The notes: generated from the letters alone by a model not told the origin. A DNA stretch of 64,000 bases from Legionella nagasakiensis (GCF_900639915.1 NZ_CAAAID010000011.1:39487-103486); one strand, 5' to 3'; positions 1-9,644 are shown, numbered from the stretch's first letter. A program made the numbers and translations.

Positions 1-580
1 TAATCATCACTTGCTTTCCTAGCAATAATTGCCGGACTTCATATAAACGCAGTGCATCAATAATGCCATGCATCTCGCTCATCCGACCAAAACCATGTTC
101 ACCACAAGCTTGTGAACCCTCTTCTGGTCCCACAATGATAACACCACGGCGTTCGAGTAAAACACGATTGGCCTGAGTTGCCTCATGGGCCCACATGCTG
201 CGGTTCATGGCAGGACAGACAATAACTGGCACTTCTGCTACCAAATACAGCGTAGAAAGCAAATCATCCGCTAATCCATGCGCCAGTTTCGCCAGACAAT
301 TGGCTGAAGCTGGTGCAATCAATAAATAATCCGCCCACCGCGCAAGCTCAATATGTCCCATTGCTTTTTCAGCTTGGGCATCAAACAACTCACAACGTAC
401 TTCATGACCACTTAATGCCTGCAACGTCATTGGGGTAATAAATTGTTGTGCTGAAGCCGTCATAACTACCCGGACTGAAGCGCCCAGACGAGTCAATTCA
501 CGAACAAGATAGGCAGATTTATAAGCGGCTATGCCGCCGCAAATTCCCAACACTATCTTTTTATTGGCAAAATCTTGCAT
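1..580 (-). CDS. coaBC: CoaBC, N-terminal (decarboxylase) part, runs off the window
   Basis: Bifunctional phosphopantothenoylcysteine decarboxylase/phosphopantothenate-cysteine ligase of coenzyme A synthesis. The reverse strand reads MQDFANKKIVLGICGGIAAY from position 580, the classic flavoprotein start of the CoaC half. It continues with an ADYLLIAPASANCLAKLAHG segment and PAMNRSMW, the substrate- and FMN-binding motifs, and then GPEEGSQACGEHGFGRMSE, which carries the family's reactive Cys-containing clamp. About 193 codons are visible. The CoaB ligase half lies left of the window. The gene is divergent from radC, leaving about 100 bp for both promoters; this dfp-radC neighbourhood is common in gammaproteobacteria. 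The identification is firm and the full length is not visible. Confidence 0.95.
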   Translation of the reverse strand, partial: MQDFANKKIVLGICGGIAAYKSAYLVRELTRLGASVRVVMTASAQQFITPMTLQALSGHEVRCELFDAQAEKAMGHIELARWADYLLIAPASANCLAKLAHGLADDLLSTLYLVAEVPVIVCPAMNRSMWAHEATQANRVLLERRGVIIVGPEEGSQACGEHGFGRMSEMHGIIDALRLYEVRQLLLGKQVMI

Positions 581-678
581 GTTTATTAAATTTTATTAAA
601 AATAAATGAGCTTGATTAAATCTCTTTACCAAGCAAAGTATACATCAAAACACAAACCTCGCGATAAAGGAATAACCA

Positions 679-1359
679 ATGACATGCCAAGGCTTAGGGC
701 GCCAATTGCGCTTGCGCGAAAAATTATTAATGCATGGTGCTGAAACCCTTTCTGATATGGAATTACTGGCTGCATTTATAAGCTCAGGCCATAGCAAAAA
801 ATCCTGTATGCATTTAGCTCATGATTTATTGAGTCATTTGGGCGACATCAGAACCGTGCTTACTGCCGATTTGCCTGCGTTTCAACAAATTCCCGGACTT
901 GGAACAGTCCGCTACGTACAATTGCAAGCCGTACGTGAATTATGTCGTCGCAGTGATTTAATTCACTTGCAAAAAAATGGAAAATTAACCAATTCCCAAC
1001 AAACTTATGTCTTTCTAAAACGATGTTTAAGAGACAAGAAAAATGAAACGTTCTCTGCCATTTTTCTTGACAGCCAGCACCATGTATTGGCTTATGAAGA
1101 ATTGTTTACTGGCACCATTGATAGCGCCACAGTACATCCCCGTCCTATTATTGAGCGAGTATTAAGACTCAATGCTGCTGCATTAATTCTCGCACACAAT
1201 CATCCCTCCGGAAATGCAGAGGCGAGTCGGCATGATCTTGCTGTTACTGATCGTTTACGTGACGCCCTGGCATTGGTCGATGTACGGTTGCTGGATCATC
1301 TGGTTATTGGCGATAATGAAATCTATTCCATCATGAGTGCAATTAAATGGGCGTGTTAG
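679..1359 (+). CDS. radC: RadC-family JAB/MPN-domain protein
   Basis: 226-residue RadC-family protein, usual length. The N-terminal helix-hairpin-helix region contains FQQIPGLGTVRYVQLQAVRE at about residues 65-85. The C-terminal JAB domain carries the metal-binding motif HNHPSGNAEASRHD at about residues 173-186, as in zinc metalloproteases of the JAMM class. The historic role in DNA repair has not held up well, and the biochemical function is unsettled. AAAGGA lies just upstream of the ATG. The gene is divergent from coaBC. Confidence 0.93.
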   Translation: MTCQGLGRQLRLREKLLMHGAETLSDMELLAAFISSGHSKKSCMHLAHDLLSHLGDIRTVLTADLPAFQQIPGLGTVRYVQLQAVRELCRRSDLIHLQKNGKLTNSQQTYVFLKRCLRDKKNETFSAIFLDSQHHVLAYEELFTGTIDSATVHPRPIIERVLRLNAAALILAHNHPSGNAEASRHDLAVTDRLRDALALVDVRLLDHLVIGDNEIYSIMSAIKWAC

Positions 1360-1451
1360 AAGCCATTGACGGAATAGCTCTATTTAGCATAATATTGTTC
1401 TAATTTCATTCAAATGACTTAAGTCCTGATTCAAAAAATCGGTAAGATAGT

Positions 1452-3041
1452 ATGCCACCACCAAGAATTAGCGGGTTATTAAACAATTGCGCCTTATACA
1501 GTGCATTGCCAGAATTATTGCGTGGAATTCATCAATTGGCTGAACGGGAAGCGGCAGGAACCTTGGCAGAATTGATTGAGAACCCCATTTACTTATCTTA
1601 TCAAACGCTTAGAGAAACATTTGGCCGATATTATGGCATCGATGGTCATGAAGCCTTTAATTGGCAAGCCTTGGATTCCTATTTAAATTCACGCTCATTT
1701 TATGAAAATGAAATCATTTTTTCTCCCGTTTTAAGGCATTTTATTGCAGAGGTTGGTTTAGCGGACGACTACGATGTTGCAAGTATTGGGCTATTAAGAG
1801 ATGTACAAGCCAATGGTGCCTATAATCATCTTCATTACATGGAAGCAGCTGGTTTATTGCATGATCAATTCGGCATTTCAGTGCAAACGTATGAATACAT
1901 CACCAACCGTCATACTGAAAATCCGAAAGATAATTATAATTTGGTTGGCGCGAGAAAAACGACTCGGCGTCCTTATCCATTTGGTGAAACACCCACCATT
2001 GATTTTTATTATCGCGGGGCTCATTTTGAAATTCAGCCGCATGAAAATCTGGCTGAAGCAAATGCGGCATACATTCGCGAAATTGGCCTCTTGCCGGAAG
2101 AGCTCAGGCGAGTTCATGATAACATCAGCTTCTCCCAGAGCGCTTATAAATCCAACCAAGCTCTTGGCCAGTTATTTGTATACGTAAACCGTACGTTTAC
2201 AGAAGCGCTAAATGCAGCACAGATTGCAAACAGGCCATCTTCTCGCATTTTTGACACTTACTTTGTTAATCTCGAAGAGTATGCAGCAAAAGGCCGAGCA
2301 TTTCATCAAGATACCTACGATGGACGCCAAACCTTTGCTGTTATCCTTCTTTACATTGCAGCAGACCATTGTAATAAGTATGCAGAAACTTTATTGCTTC
2401 ATATGGATAAGCTTAATCACCTAGCACATGACGATGAACCTTTGGCCGCTTATTTCCTGGACAAGTTGTCTTCAGCCATCATTCATTCCCCAACACAACT
2501 GAATGACCAAGCAATCGCCAGCATGATCGCTGAAATCCAGCGCTATCACGAACAACATAATGCCTTACAATTGATGCTGCAAAGCGAACTTCATGAACAT
2601 CAACAACGACTTATAAAAGCTGCCCAGAAAACAATGAAAGAAGCATGGCAGTGTTATAAAAAAACAAAAGAGGAACGATTCCTCGAAGTCATTAAGCAAA
2701 CACAAGCAATTGCATTGGAACCAACACCTGAGCGCATGCAACATTACGCACGTTTAAAAACACAGATTGAAGGGAAAGGTAGTCTAGGTAAACTTATCGC
2801 CGGTCTCATGTTTACAGTATTAGGCTGTGCATTACTTGTGATTTCTGCCCTCTCCTTTGCCGGAAGTTTTGGACTTGGCACGCCCACAGCCATTGCAACA
2901 ACCGTCGCTGGTGCGGCCTTATTAAGCGCAGGCGTTGCTTTTTTTAATGCGAATCGAGATAAAGGCCTTTATAAGAAAATGAAGCAAACTAACCAAGAAG
3001 CTGAAACCTATCTACAAAACAGAAGTATTCCTGCAAGCTGA
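1452..3041 (+). CDS. Large orphan protein with possible papain/OTU-like N-terminus and C-terminal membrane hairpin
   Basis: 529 residues with no name I can assign. The first 200 residues look like a cysteine protease of the OTU or papain-like type. Cys13 sits in NNCALYSALPELL at a helix start, a helical region follows, and TIDFYYRGAHFEIQ places His191 on a beta strand with an aromatic neighbour. This Cys/His arrangement is an inference, since no Asp/Asn partner can be fixed by eye. The middle is charged and helical. Residues about 450-495 form two hydrophobic segments separated by a Gly/Thr turn, a membrane hairpin seen in many Legionella effectors. The C-terminus is short, charged and polar. 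It stands alone on this strand after radC. A Dot/Icm-exported deubiquitinase is possible but unproven. Confidence 0.6.
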   Translation: MPPPRISGLLNNCALYSALPELLRGIHQLAEREAAGTLAELIENPIYLSYQTLRETFGRYYGIDGHEAFNWQALDSYLNSRSFYENEIIFSPVLRHFIAEVGLADDYDVASIGLLRDVQANGAYNHLHYMEAAGLLHDQFGISVQTYEYITNRHTENPKDNYNLVGARKTTRRPYPFGETPTIDFYYRGAHFEIQPHENLAEANAAYIREIGLLPEELRRVHDNISFSQSAYKSNQALGQLFVYVNRTFTEALNAAQIANRPSSRIFDTYFVNLEEYAAKGRAFHQDTYDGRQTFAVILLYIAADHCNKYAETLLLHMDKLNHLAHDDEPLAAYFLDKLSSAIIHSPTQLNDQAIASMIAEIQRYHEQHNALQLMLQSELHEHQQRLIKAAQKTMKEAWQCYKKTKEERFLEVIKQTQAIALEPTPERMQHYARLKTQIEGKGSLGKLIAGLMFTVLGCALLVISALSFAGSFGLGTPTAIATTVAGAALLSAGVAFFNANRDKGLYKKMKQTNQEAETYLQNRSIPAS

Positions 3042-3150
3042 AATTAGCAATCCCAACACTGACATTGGACTTTTCGCAAGACTCAACCATAATAAATGTC
3101 TCAAACCTTCAACCGATTCACTGGTAATAAAAACAACATAGGAGAATATT

Positions 3151-3576
3151 ATGAAACGCTCGGCTACTGCGGTATGGAAGGGAGATTTAAAAGACGGCAA
3201 AGGAAATCTAACCACAGACAGTGGTATTCTTTCTGATACCCTGTACTCTTTTAAAGATCGTTTTGAAGAAGGAAAAGGAACCAATCCCGAAGAATTGATA
3301 GCAGCCGCCCATGCTGGTTGTTTTTCGATGGCACTTTCCGGGCAACTGGCAAAAGAAGGATTGACCTCTGACCATATAAAAACAACAGCAACCGTGACCT
3401 TGGAAAAATTCGACGATGGCTTTGCAATTCCAGCCATTCATTTAAAAGTGAGTGTACGTATTCCAAATGCCCCGCAATCCATCTTCGATAAGGCAGCGCA
3501 ACAGGCTAAGGAAAATTGTCCAGTCTCAAAATTGATGCGAGCAAAAATAACGATGGAAGCCACCTTGGAAAACTAG
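3151..3576 (+). CDS. OsmC-family peroxide-resistance protein
   Basis: 141 residues, the normal length of OsmC/Ohr proteins, which are cytosolic thiol-dependent organic hydroperoxide reductases. Characteristic parts are the N-terminal RSATAVWKGDLKDGKG strand pair, NPEELIAAAHAGCFSMALS with the first reactive cysteine, and the late KENCPVSKLM with the second. The order and wording fit the OsmC branch (as in E. coli OsmC) better than Ohr. TAGGAGAATATT gives a clear ribosome site before the ATG. It is transcribed towards phaC and the two genes end about 75 bp apart. Confidence 0.92.
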   Translation: MKRSATAVWKGDLKDGKGNLTTDSGILSDTLYSFKDRFEEGKGTNPEELIAAAHAGCFSMALSGQLAKEGLTSDHIKTTATVTLEKFDDGFAIPAIHLKVSVRIPNAPQSIFDKAAQQAKENCPVSKLMRAKITMEATLEN

Positions 3577-3649
3577 ACGTACATTCTGCAAATACTGATT
3601 CAGAACTTCGCGGAAACTCAAGGCCATTGAGGAATTCCGTGAGTTTTGT

Positions 3650-5494
3650 CTATCTTTCTTTCACGTAAATACCGGGCGCCTCTTCGAGAATCTTATATCC
3701 TTTTTCTGGAGCACCCATCGAAGGAGGAGCGCTTTTAGAACCAGACTGCTCTGCTAACCAGCGATGCCAAGCTGGCCACCATGAGCCAGCGCGGCTTTTA
3801 TGATGTTGATACCATTGATCAGGCATTTTATAAGGAGAATTAGGAGATGTTTTTCCCATACGATAACTGCGACCTTTATGGCCAGGTTCCGATACAATGC
3901 CGCCATTATGCCCACGGTTCGCTAATATAAACGTTACTTCCGCAAACTCAGTATAAAGATGGATTTTATAAACAGACTTCCAGGGTGCGATGTGATCCTT
4001 TTCCGTAGCCACAACAAATAAAGGCGTTTGAATGTCTTCCAAAGTCACTGGCTCACCATCAATACGATACTCACCTTCTGCCAAATCGTTATTCAAGTGC
4101 AAATGGCGTAAATATTCAGCATGCATTTTATAAGGAAGGCGGGTGGAATCTTCATTCCATGCCAGCAAGTCATTCATGGAATGTCGTTCACCCAGCAAGT
4201 ATTGCTGCACGGCTTTTGACCAAATCAATTTTCTCGGCCTTAACATGTCAAACGTAGAGGATAACTGATCACCACGCAAATAACCTTGCGAAAACATGAT
4301 ATCTTCCAAATAACACAGCTGATTTTCATCAATAAACGTCATTAATTCTCCTGCTTCCTCAAAATCAGTCTGAGCAGCAAACAATGTGATGGTTTTTAAC
4401 CGATGATCATGATGTCTTATAAGGTATGAAGCAGCCATCGTCAGAAGGGTGCCACCAATACAATACCCCGTTGCGTGAATTTTCTTCTGTTCTGTGATTG
4501 CGGTTACGACATCTAAGGCCGCAAACACTCCCTTTTTTAAGTAATCCTGCATGCCATAATCTCGATACCGTTCATCCGGATTTTTCCAAGAAATCATAAA
4601 TACCGTATGTCCTTTCTTAACTAAGTAATTGACCATGGAATTATGTGGAGATAGATCAAGAATATAGTATTTCATAATCCAAGCGGGAATAATTAACACA
4701 GGCTCAGGATAAACCTGCTTTGTTTGTGGGGTGTATTGAATCAGTTCAAAAAGCTCATTACGATAGACAATGTTTCCCTTAGTAACGGCGACATCCTTAC
4801 CAACCACATAATTTTCCGTTCCTACCGCCCGCTTTCCTTTTAAATACTGCCAAAAATCATCCTGAAAATTCTGCCAACCATCAAGCAAATTTTGTCCCTG
4901 AGTTTCGATCGTTTTTTCCAATACTTGAGGGTTTAAAAAAAGATTATTTTCTGGAGAAAGTGCGTTAATCCATTGATATCGTATAAAAGAAACAAGTTCC
5001 TTATGATTTTTCTCAAGACCACGGATGTCCGTTGCCTCTTGCCACCAATCTTCCATCTGTAAAAAACTTTGCGCTACCGCACAATATGGCCATGTTGTCC
5101 AAGCGTCATCTTTGAAGCGTTGATTAAATCGTTTATCTTGGGTATCAAAGCATTTGGTTTCTTTTTTATAGGTATAATCGATAATATTTTCTAAAAAATG
5201 AGTCATTTTCTTGCCAGCACTTTCTAACAATTGCAACTGTTTATTAGGCGACATAAGTGTATGAACACACCAATCGGTGTAAGCAATCATAAGTGCAGCC
5301 GGCGATAACCCTGTTGTCATTCGACCTAAATTGGCATGCAAAATACGGTCAAGAAATTCAGCCCGTTCAATTTTATTATTTTTTAATAATAGATTATCGG
5401 CCATTTCTTCCAGTGCAGAATTTAGATTTTCCTGAGCCGTAACAATCTCTTTCGCCAGCAAATCGGCCATTTTATCCTTCCTTCCCTGTGCCAT
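3650..5494 (-). CDS. phaC: Poly(3-hydroxyalkanoate) synthase, class I
   Basis: 614-residue PhaC, the polymerase that joins hydroxyacyl-CoA units into storage polyester granules. An N-terminal PhaC_N domain is followed by an alpha/beta hydrolase core. The lipase-like box is GYCIGG (in HATGYCIGGTLL), with the Cys nucleophile that marks synthases. Later residues include the Asp region (VVATEKDHIAPW) and the catalytic His region (ANRGHNGGIVSEPG). Length and single-gene layout fit class I. GGAG lies 9 nt before the ATG. No phaA, phaB or phasin gene is adjacent. Confidence 0.95.
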   Translation of the reverse strand: MAQGRKDKMADLLAKEIVTAQENLNSALEEMADNLLLKNNKIERAEFLDRILHANLGRMTTGLSPAALMIAYTDWCVHTLMSPNKQLQLLESAGKKMTHFLENIIDYTYKKETKCFDTQDKRFNQRFKDDAWTTWPYCAVAQSFLQMEDWWQEATDIRGLEKNHKELVSFIRYQWINALSPENNLFLNPQVLEKTIETQGQNLLDGWQNFQDDFWQYLKGKRAVGTENYVVGKDVAVTKGNIVYRNELFELIQYTPQTKQVYPEPVLIIPAWIMKYYILDLSPHNSMVNYLVKKGHTVFMISWKNPDERYRDYGMQDYLKKGVFAALDVVTAITEQKKIHATGYCIGGTLLTMAASYLIRHHDHRLKTITLFAAQTDFEEAGELMTFIDENQLCYLEDIMFSQGYLRGDQLSSTFDMLRPRKLIWSKAVQQYLLGERHSMNDLLAWNEDSTRLPYKMHAEYLRHLHLNNDLAEGEYRIDGEPVTLEDIQTPLFVVATEKDHIAPWKSVYKIHLYTEFAEVTFILANRGHNGGIVSEPGHKGRSYRMGKTSPNSPYKMPDQWYQHHKSRAGSWWPAWHRWLAEQSGSKSAPPSMGAPEKGYKILEEAPGIYVKER

Positions 5495-5658
5495 AATTTA
5501 AAACTCCATATGTTGCATCGCACAATGAAAGCATAGTCAAAAAACCCAGACTTTACCATCTTTTATTGAATCTTATGATAAATCATTATGTGATTAATTT
5601 GTAAACAATAAGATCTTATTGTAAGATAATAATATAAAAATAAGACAAGGATGCCGAT

Positions 5659-5811
5659 ATGAAAAAATTAATCATCTCAGTTTTTCTTTTGATTTCAATC
5701 AGTTCATTAGCTGCGTGTGGATTTGGTGGCAGTTGCGATATGTGCGGTGGCAGCAGTTTGTTATCGTTCAATTATCCGACAACCACCTGCTGCAGCACCA
5801 CCCCTTGGTAA
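5659..5811 (+). CDS. Small Cys-rich exported peptide
   Basis: A 50-codon frame with AAGG 8 nt upstream of the ATG. The product starts MKKLIISVFLLISISSLAAC, a clean signal peptide, and could be processed as a lipoprotein (LAAC lipobox) or by signal peptidase I. The mature part of about 30 residues holds six cysteines including the lipobox one, with motifs CDMCGG and TCCST. I do not recognise the family. It sits alone between phaC and a palindromic repeat. Confidence 0.55.
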   Translation: MKKLIISVFLLISISSLAACGFGGSCDMCGGSSLLSFNYPTTTCCSTTPW

Positions 5812-5876
5812 AACAAAGATAAACGAACAAGAAAAGTGTGCCGCTAAAGTTTACGCTTAAAATGTTTGACGCTTGT

Positions 5877-6004
5877 TAACAAATTCGCTAAAAATAGAGC
5901 AATAGCTGTTATTTACGAGCACCGCAGTGCAGTATACATAGAAGTATATGAGCAGCGGAGCACAGGAAATGACAGCTAGTGTTCATGTTTAGTAGAATTT
6001 GTTA
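5877..6004. repeat. Palindromic MITE-like repeat, family A
   Basis: A 128-bp element bounded by the perfect inverted pair TAACAAATTC / GAATTTGTTA. The similarity between arms continues imperfectly for about 38 bp (AGCTGTTATTT against AGCTGTCATTT). The core contains GAGCACCGCAG and AGCAGCGGAG flanking TATATG. It ends 8 bp from the stop codon of the following leftward gene. No coding capacity. The same core reappears in the repeat at 7541-7685. Confidence 0.65.
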
Positions 6005-6011
6005 CAAGCTC

Positions 6012-7463
6012 TTATAATTTAAGCGATTGACTTATCAGTTGATTGTATTCCTCTTCTTTGGCTTCTGTGCCTTGATAAAAATTATTAATCACGCGCCGAA
6101 TTTTTCCATCGTTTGTCTCAACAATCCCCGTTGCTTTAAGACCATGGAAATCAGACGCAGCAGAACAGAAGAAACCAAATCTTGATTTACCATGTTTCCA
6201 AGCACCATCAATTCCAAGCAACCGCTGAACACTCAATAAACGACTGGTTCCTACATAACTACCCCCAGCCATCACAGCAGCCTTATTTTTTGATTGACCA
6301 TAAGCTTTATTATGTGCTGCTTTGACCACACCATGCAGATTGGTGGTATGAGTTATTCGACTTTTTGCCACTGTTAATTCCTGCAACAAATCATCACAAT
6401 ATTTGATTTTTGCTTCTTTTCTTGACCAATGGAATACATTAAAAAAATAGCTCCAGCTTTTTTTCTCCTGTTTTAATTCGGCTGAATAATCAGTAACCAA
6501 TTTTATTATTCTGTCTAATTTACGTTGCAGTGTGTTTTTTATACTTAAACGCTGTCTGGCCAGAGCCACTTCTTCCTGTGCAGCCGCTTCTTCTTCTGCC
6601 GTATCACCATGCATGGTTTGCCACAACTCTAAAGCACGGCGTTGCAAGGCATCTATGGAGTCATTAATCGTCGCCAATTCGTCAGGAACACTTTGGGCTG
6701 TGGCCGAACTGGGATATGCATCACGATTATAGCCTGCTTGCCTAACCAAGGTTTGTATTCGCTTTTGTTGTTTTTCTATCTCAAGCAGCTGATCCAATAT
6801 TAATTGCGGATCACAAGGAAAACCTTCTTTAGGCGAGCGCCGTTGTTTAAAACACCATGCTTCAAAACGGTTATTAATAAACGCAAACGCCTCTTCGGTT
6901 GCAGCCTGTGCTTCTTGTGCTTGCTGTATTTGTATGATTCTCAGTGCCTGTAATTGCTTCTCAAGTAGACCGTCTACACGTTTCTGAAATTCTGAAATTC
7001 TTTGGGAAATATTTCGAGTCAAATTCTGAGTTGCGGCAACTCTCCCCTCGGCAGCTTGTTTTCTGGTCGCTTCTTTAATAGCCGGTAAATCGTATTGTGC
7101 TGAAGATTCTCGTCCATCCTTATCCACAATAAAATCAACCACAACTTCCGAGTGCAAGAGTCTTAAATAATGAACGAATTCTGCATGTGCATGGCGCGCT
7201 GCGTCTGTATTGAATATCGGTTTCGCCGAAAATTTCTGCAGACCTTCGATGAGTTGTTGTAATAAAGCTAAAAAATCAGCACCTTGAAACTGATGTTCAT
7301 CGGCTTTCTTGTATCGTTCTATTGCCGCCGCATACTTGCTTGATAATTGCGCAAATTCCACGTCCAACCCAAGACTTGCAAACTCTTTTAACTGTTTAAG
7401 CAGCGGTTCTTTGGTAAAATAATTGGGATGGTTATAAAGCAAGAAAATTTGAAGATTTTGCAT
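6012..7463 (-). CDS. Coiled-coil orphan protein, effector-like
   Basis: 483 residues, not recognised. No signal peptide. Residues about 135-215 are rich in Gln, Ala and charged residues (EKQLQALRIIQIQQAQEAQA) and about 275-340 form further coiled coils (EEEAAAQEEVALARQRLSIK). The last 100 residues are basic and polar with KAAVMAGGSYVGTSRLL. The style fits cytosolic Legionella effectors, but no domain supports a function. It is followed on the same strand by a palindromic repeat and sits downstream of the lipase-like gene with about 200 bp between them, so co-transcription is uncertain. Confidence 0.6.
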   Translation of the reverse strand: MQNLQIFLLYNHPNYFTKEPLLKQLKEFASLGLDVEFAQLSSKYAAAIERYKKADEHQFQGADFLALLQQLIEGLQKFSAKPIFNTDAARHAHAEFVHYLRLLHSEVVVDFIVDKDGRESSAQYDLPAIKEATRKQAAEGRVAATQNLTRNISQRISEFQKRVDGLLEKQLQALRIIQIQQAQEAQAATEEAFAFINNRFEAWCFKQRRSPKEGFPCDPQLILDQLLEIEKQQKRIQTLVRQAGYNRDAYPSSATAQSVPDELATINDSIDALQRRALELWQTMHGDTAEEEAAAQEEVALARQRLSIKNTLQRKLDRIIKLVTDYSAELKQEKKSWSYFFNVFHWSRKEAKIKYCDDLLQELTVAKSRITHTTNLHGVVKAAHNKAYGQSKNKAAVMAGGSYVGTSRLLSVQRLLGIDGAWKHGKSRFGFFCSAASDFHGLKATGIVETNDGKIRRVINNFYQGTEAKEEEYNQLISQSLKL

Positions 7464-7540
7464 AATGAATTAAATCCTGTAAGTACTTGGTTGAATTTTA
7501 TAGGTTTCCATATTCTTTATAACGACATCCCTGTCTCATT

Positions 7541-7685
7541 AGACCTCTTGCATAACCTGATTATTTTATTTTAGGGCAAGACGCAAACGATTTTGAGGAG
7601 CGGAGTTTACATGGAGTAAATGAGCACCGCAGAAATGTTTGCAACGCAGCGATAAAACGAAAGAGAGAGGTTATGCAAGAGGTCT
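7541..7685. repeat. Palindromic MITE-like repeat with 18-bp perfect ends
   Basis: The element starts AGACCTCTTGCATAACCT and ends with its exact reverse complement at 7668-7685, a perfect 18-bp inverted repeat. The interior contains GAGGAGCGGAG, then TTTACATGGAGTAAATGAG and CACCGCAG, the same core words as in the 5877-6004 element. It has no coding capacity of its own. The right arm supplies the last codons and the stop of the neighbouring leftward lipase-like gene. Confidence 0.75.
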
Positions 7686-9644
7686 GTTTTTCCCTTTTAA
7701 ATAAGCCTGATAACTTTCCTCTAAGGCTACTTTCAAACCAGGAGCATAAAAACCATGGCGAGAAACAAGCCTAAGTGTTTTTTTCATCTCATGTATCTTT
7801 GCCCTGGATGCAGAAAGCGTGAATACTTCCTCTTCTGCTACCGCGTCTATTTTCTCCCTTAAAATGTCATGCTTAGATTTTGCAACCCCTGCCGCAGAAA
7901 AAAACGTCAGTTTCCCTGATGTTTCTGGAAGAAAAGGTTTACCTTTCAACACGCATCGCTTAGCATGATAATAAACGTGAATTTCCCTGTAAGTAAATTC
8001 AGCCTTAGCGGTATTTGCATATATATCCAGCTCGGAGTGCCTCTTAATCTCAGCACAATGACAAGCCAGCGCACTTCTCTTATGACTTCCAGAAAAGATG
8101 TTCAACATCTTACTCAACTTAGCGCTAAAATATGCCGCCAGCGGAACAACAGTAACCGCAGTTGAAAAAGCTGGCCATGCGGTTTGCAAAAGACCGGGAG
8201 AAAAAACACCAACGGCAGGCATTATAGCGAGAGGAAACAGCAAAAACAACGCATATTGTGCAAATTTAGGATTATCTCCCAAATATGAAAAAAATCGTGA
8301 TAAATCCGAGTCATTGTGGCCCATGACTTGATCACCAATATACGAAAGAAGAAGCGTCAATAAGTAACCAACACTCATTATCGATAATAAGGCATACGGG
8401 AGCGAGGACAGACTAAGTGCTGGTGAACATAATAAAAATAAAAGCAACAGCAATAACATAATTCCAGTGAGCAATTTATGACTGGCTGCAAATCGCGCGG
8501 CGGGCAGAACGCCATAACGAACAGGAACCAAGGTGGTGTAATAAACAGCACTGCGCAATAATGCATACAACCACACATTCCGTCGCCGATTTTTTTTATT
8601 ATCTTCCTCGGTGTCTAAACCTAAGAATCGAGTATTAGCATACCCTGCATAATTTAACGCGTGATCGGTAAATCGATTCAAACCTTTCCGATCTGGCGGC
8701 GGAATCACATGCAGCAGATGCCAGTCTTTCTTCCAGACCCCAAAACGGGAAATTGGATCATTACTCTGTCTTTGAATGTAAACCTCCGGTTTTTCCGTCA
8801 GTTCATCCCAACGATCAAAACGGCTCTTTCTTAACCAGGGATCATGCAAGCCAGGCGGATTTAAAGCATCTACCCTTGATAATTTATCCCCTTGATCAAT
8901 CGCTAATAATAAAGAGAGCGCGCCGCCTAAGCTGGTTCCACAGACATGCACCTTTTGTGTTTGGCTTTCTAACCAGCGACGAATGTTATTGCGTCCACTA
9001 CGATATAACTTTTTTCCTGCCGTTTCAAACGCTTCCAAATCCGTGTTGACCGTTGTATAAAATCCTTGCCCCGCTGGATACGTGGTGCCCATGAAGAGCA
9101 AATGAAGTGCAGCTTGAGGATGGTGTATTGGCTCCAACCCATAAGCAAACACGCGGTCATATTCTGACAGTACCAATGTTTCAAACCCAGCAGTTGGCGT
9201 CAGTTCTATCGGCACGACTTTGTAATCAACCAATTGCCAACGACCCTCCAGCCACTGCGGGATGGCAAACGATTCGTAAGGGTTGATATCGGCATACGGT
9301 AGATACATCAAACAATTATTAATAAATAATTTTGCCTGATTGAGTTGCAGTGCGGTAAGAGAAGCATCTTGTAATTGCGAGAAAACGTGCTTAAATCCCT
9401 CCTGAAAAGCAAGCCGCAATCCCCGGGTAATGCGGGGATCGCGTGCGACCAATACCGCATTAAATGTCTGCCAGGAAATAAGATCCGTCCAGTTATCCCG
9501 CCATCCCATCATCACAAGCCGCAAGACATTCCTGGCTAAAATAATGGCTCTATCCTCAGCAGAACCTGAGTGCCCCGTTTCAAATTCCGAAGATTCAAAA
9601 AAATGTATGGCAAGCCCACCGGCGTATTGTTCTCCTGTACGCAT
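7671..9644 (-). CDS. Membrane-anchored lipase-like alpha/beta hydrolase
   Basis: 657 residues. The first half is an alpha/beta hydrolase of the class 3 lipase type. HVCGTSLGGALSLLLAIDQG at about residues 230-250 is the nucleophile elbow with the GxSxG serine, preceded by a beta strand. A histidine that could complete the triad cannot be fixed by eye. Residues about 365-520 contain four to five hydrophobic segments (LLTGIMLLLLLLFLLC is the strongest), followed by a soluble tail of about 135 residues. A hydrolase joined to a membrane domain is unusual for metabolism and typical of secreted effectors, but export is inferred. The final codons (RPLA and the stop) come from the inverted repeat at 7541-7685, so the original C-terminus may have been different. 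Confidence 0.65.
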   Translation of the reverse strand: MRTGEQYAGGLAIHFFESSEFETGHSGSAEDRAIILARNVLRLVMMGWRDNWTDLISWQTFNAVLVARDPRITRGLRLAFQEGFKHVFSQLQDASLTALQLNQAKLFINNCLMYLPYADINPYESFAIPQWLEGRWQLVDYKVVPIELTPTAGFETLVLSEYDRVFAYGLEPIHHPQAALHLLFMGTTYPAGQGFYTTVNTDLEAFETAGKKLYRSGRNNIRRWLESQTQKVHVCGTSLGGALSLLLAIDQGDKLSRVDALNPPGLHDPWLRKSRFDRWDELTEKPEVYIQRQSNDPISRFGVWKKDWHLLHVIPPPDRKGLNRFTDHALNYAGYANTRFLGLDTEEDNKKNRRRNVWLYALLRSAVYYTTLVPVRYGVLPAARFAASHKLLTGIMLLLLLLFLLCSPALSLSSLPYALLSIMSVGYLLTLLLSYIGDQVMGHNDSDLSRFFSYLGDNPKFAQYALFLLFPLAIMPAVGVFSPGLLQTAWPAFSTAVTVVPLAAYFSAKLSKMLNIFSGSHKRSALACHCAEIKRHSELDIYANTAKAEFTYREIHVYYHAKRCVLKGKPFLPETSGKLTFFSAAGVAKSKHDILREKIDAVAEEEVFTLSASRAKIHEMKKTLRLVSRHGFYAPGLKVALEESYQAYLKGKNRPLA

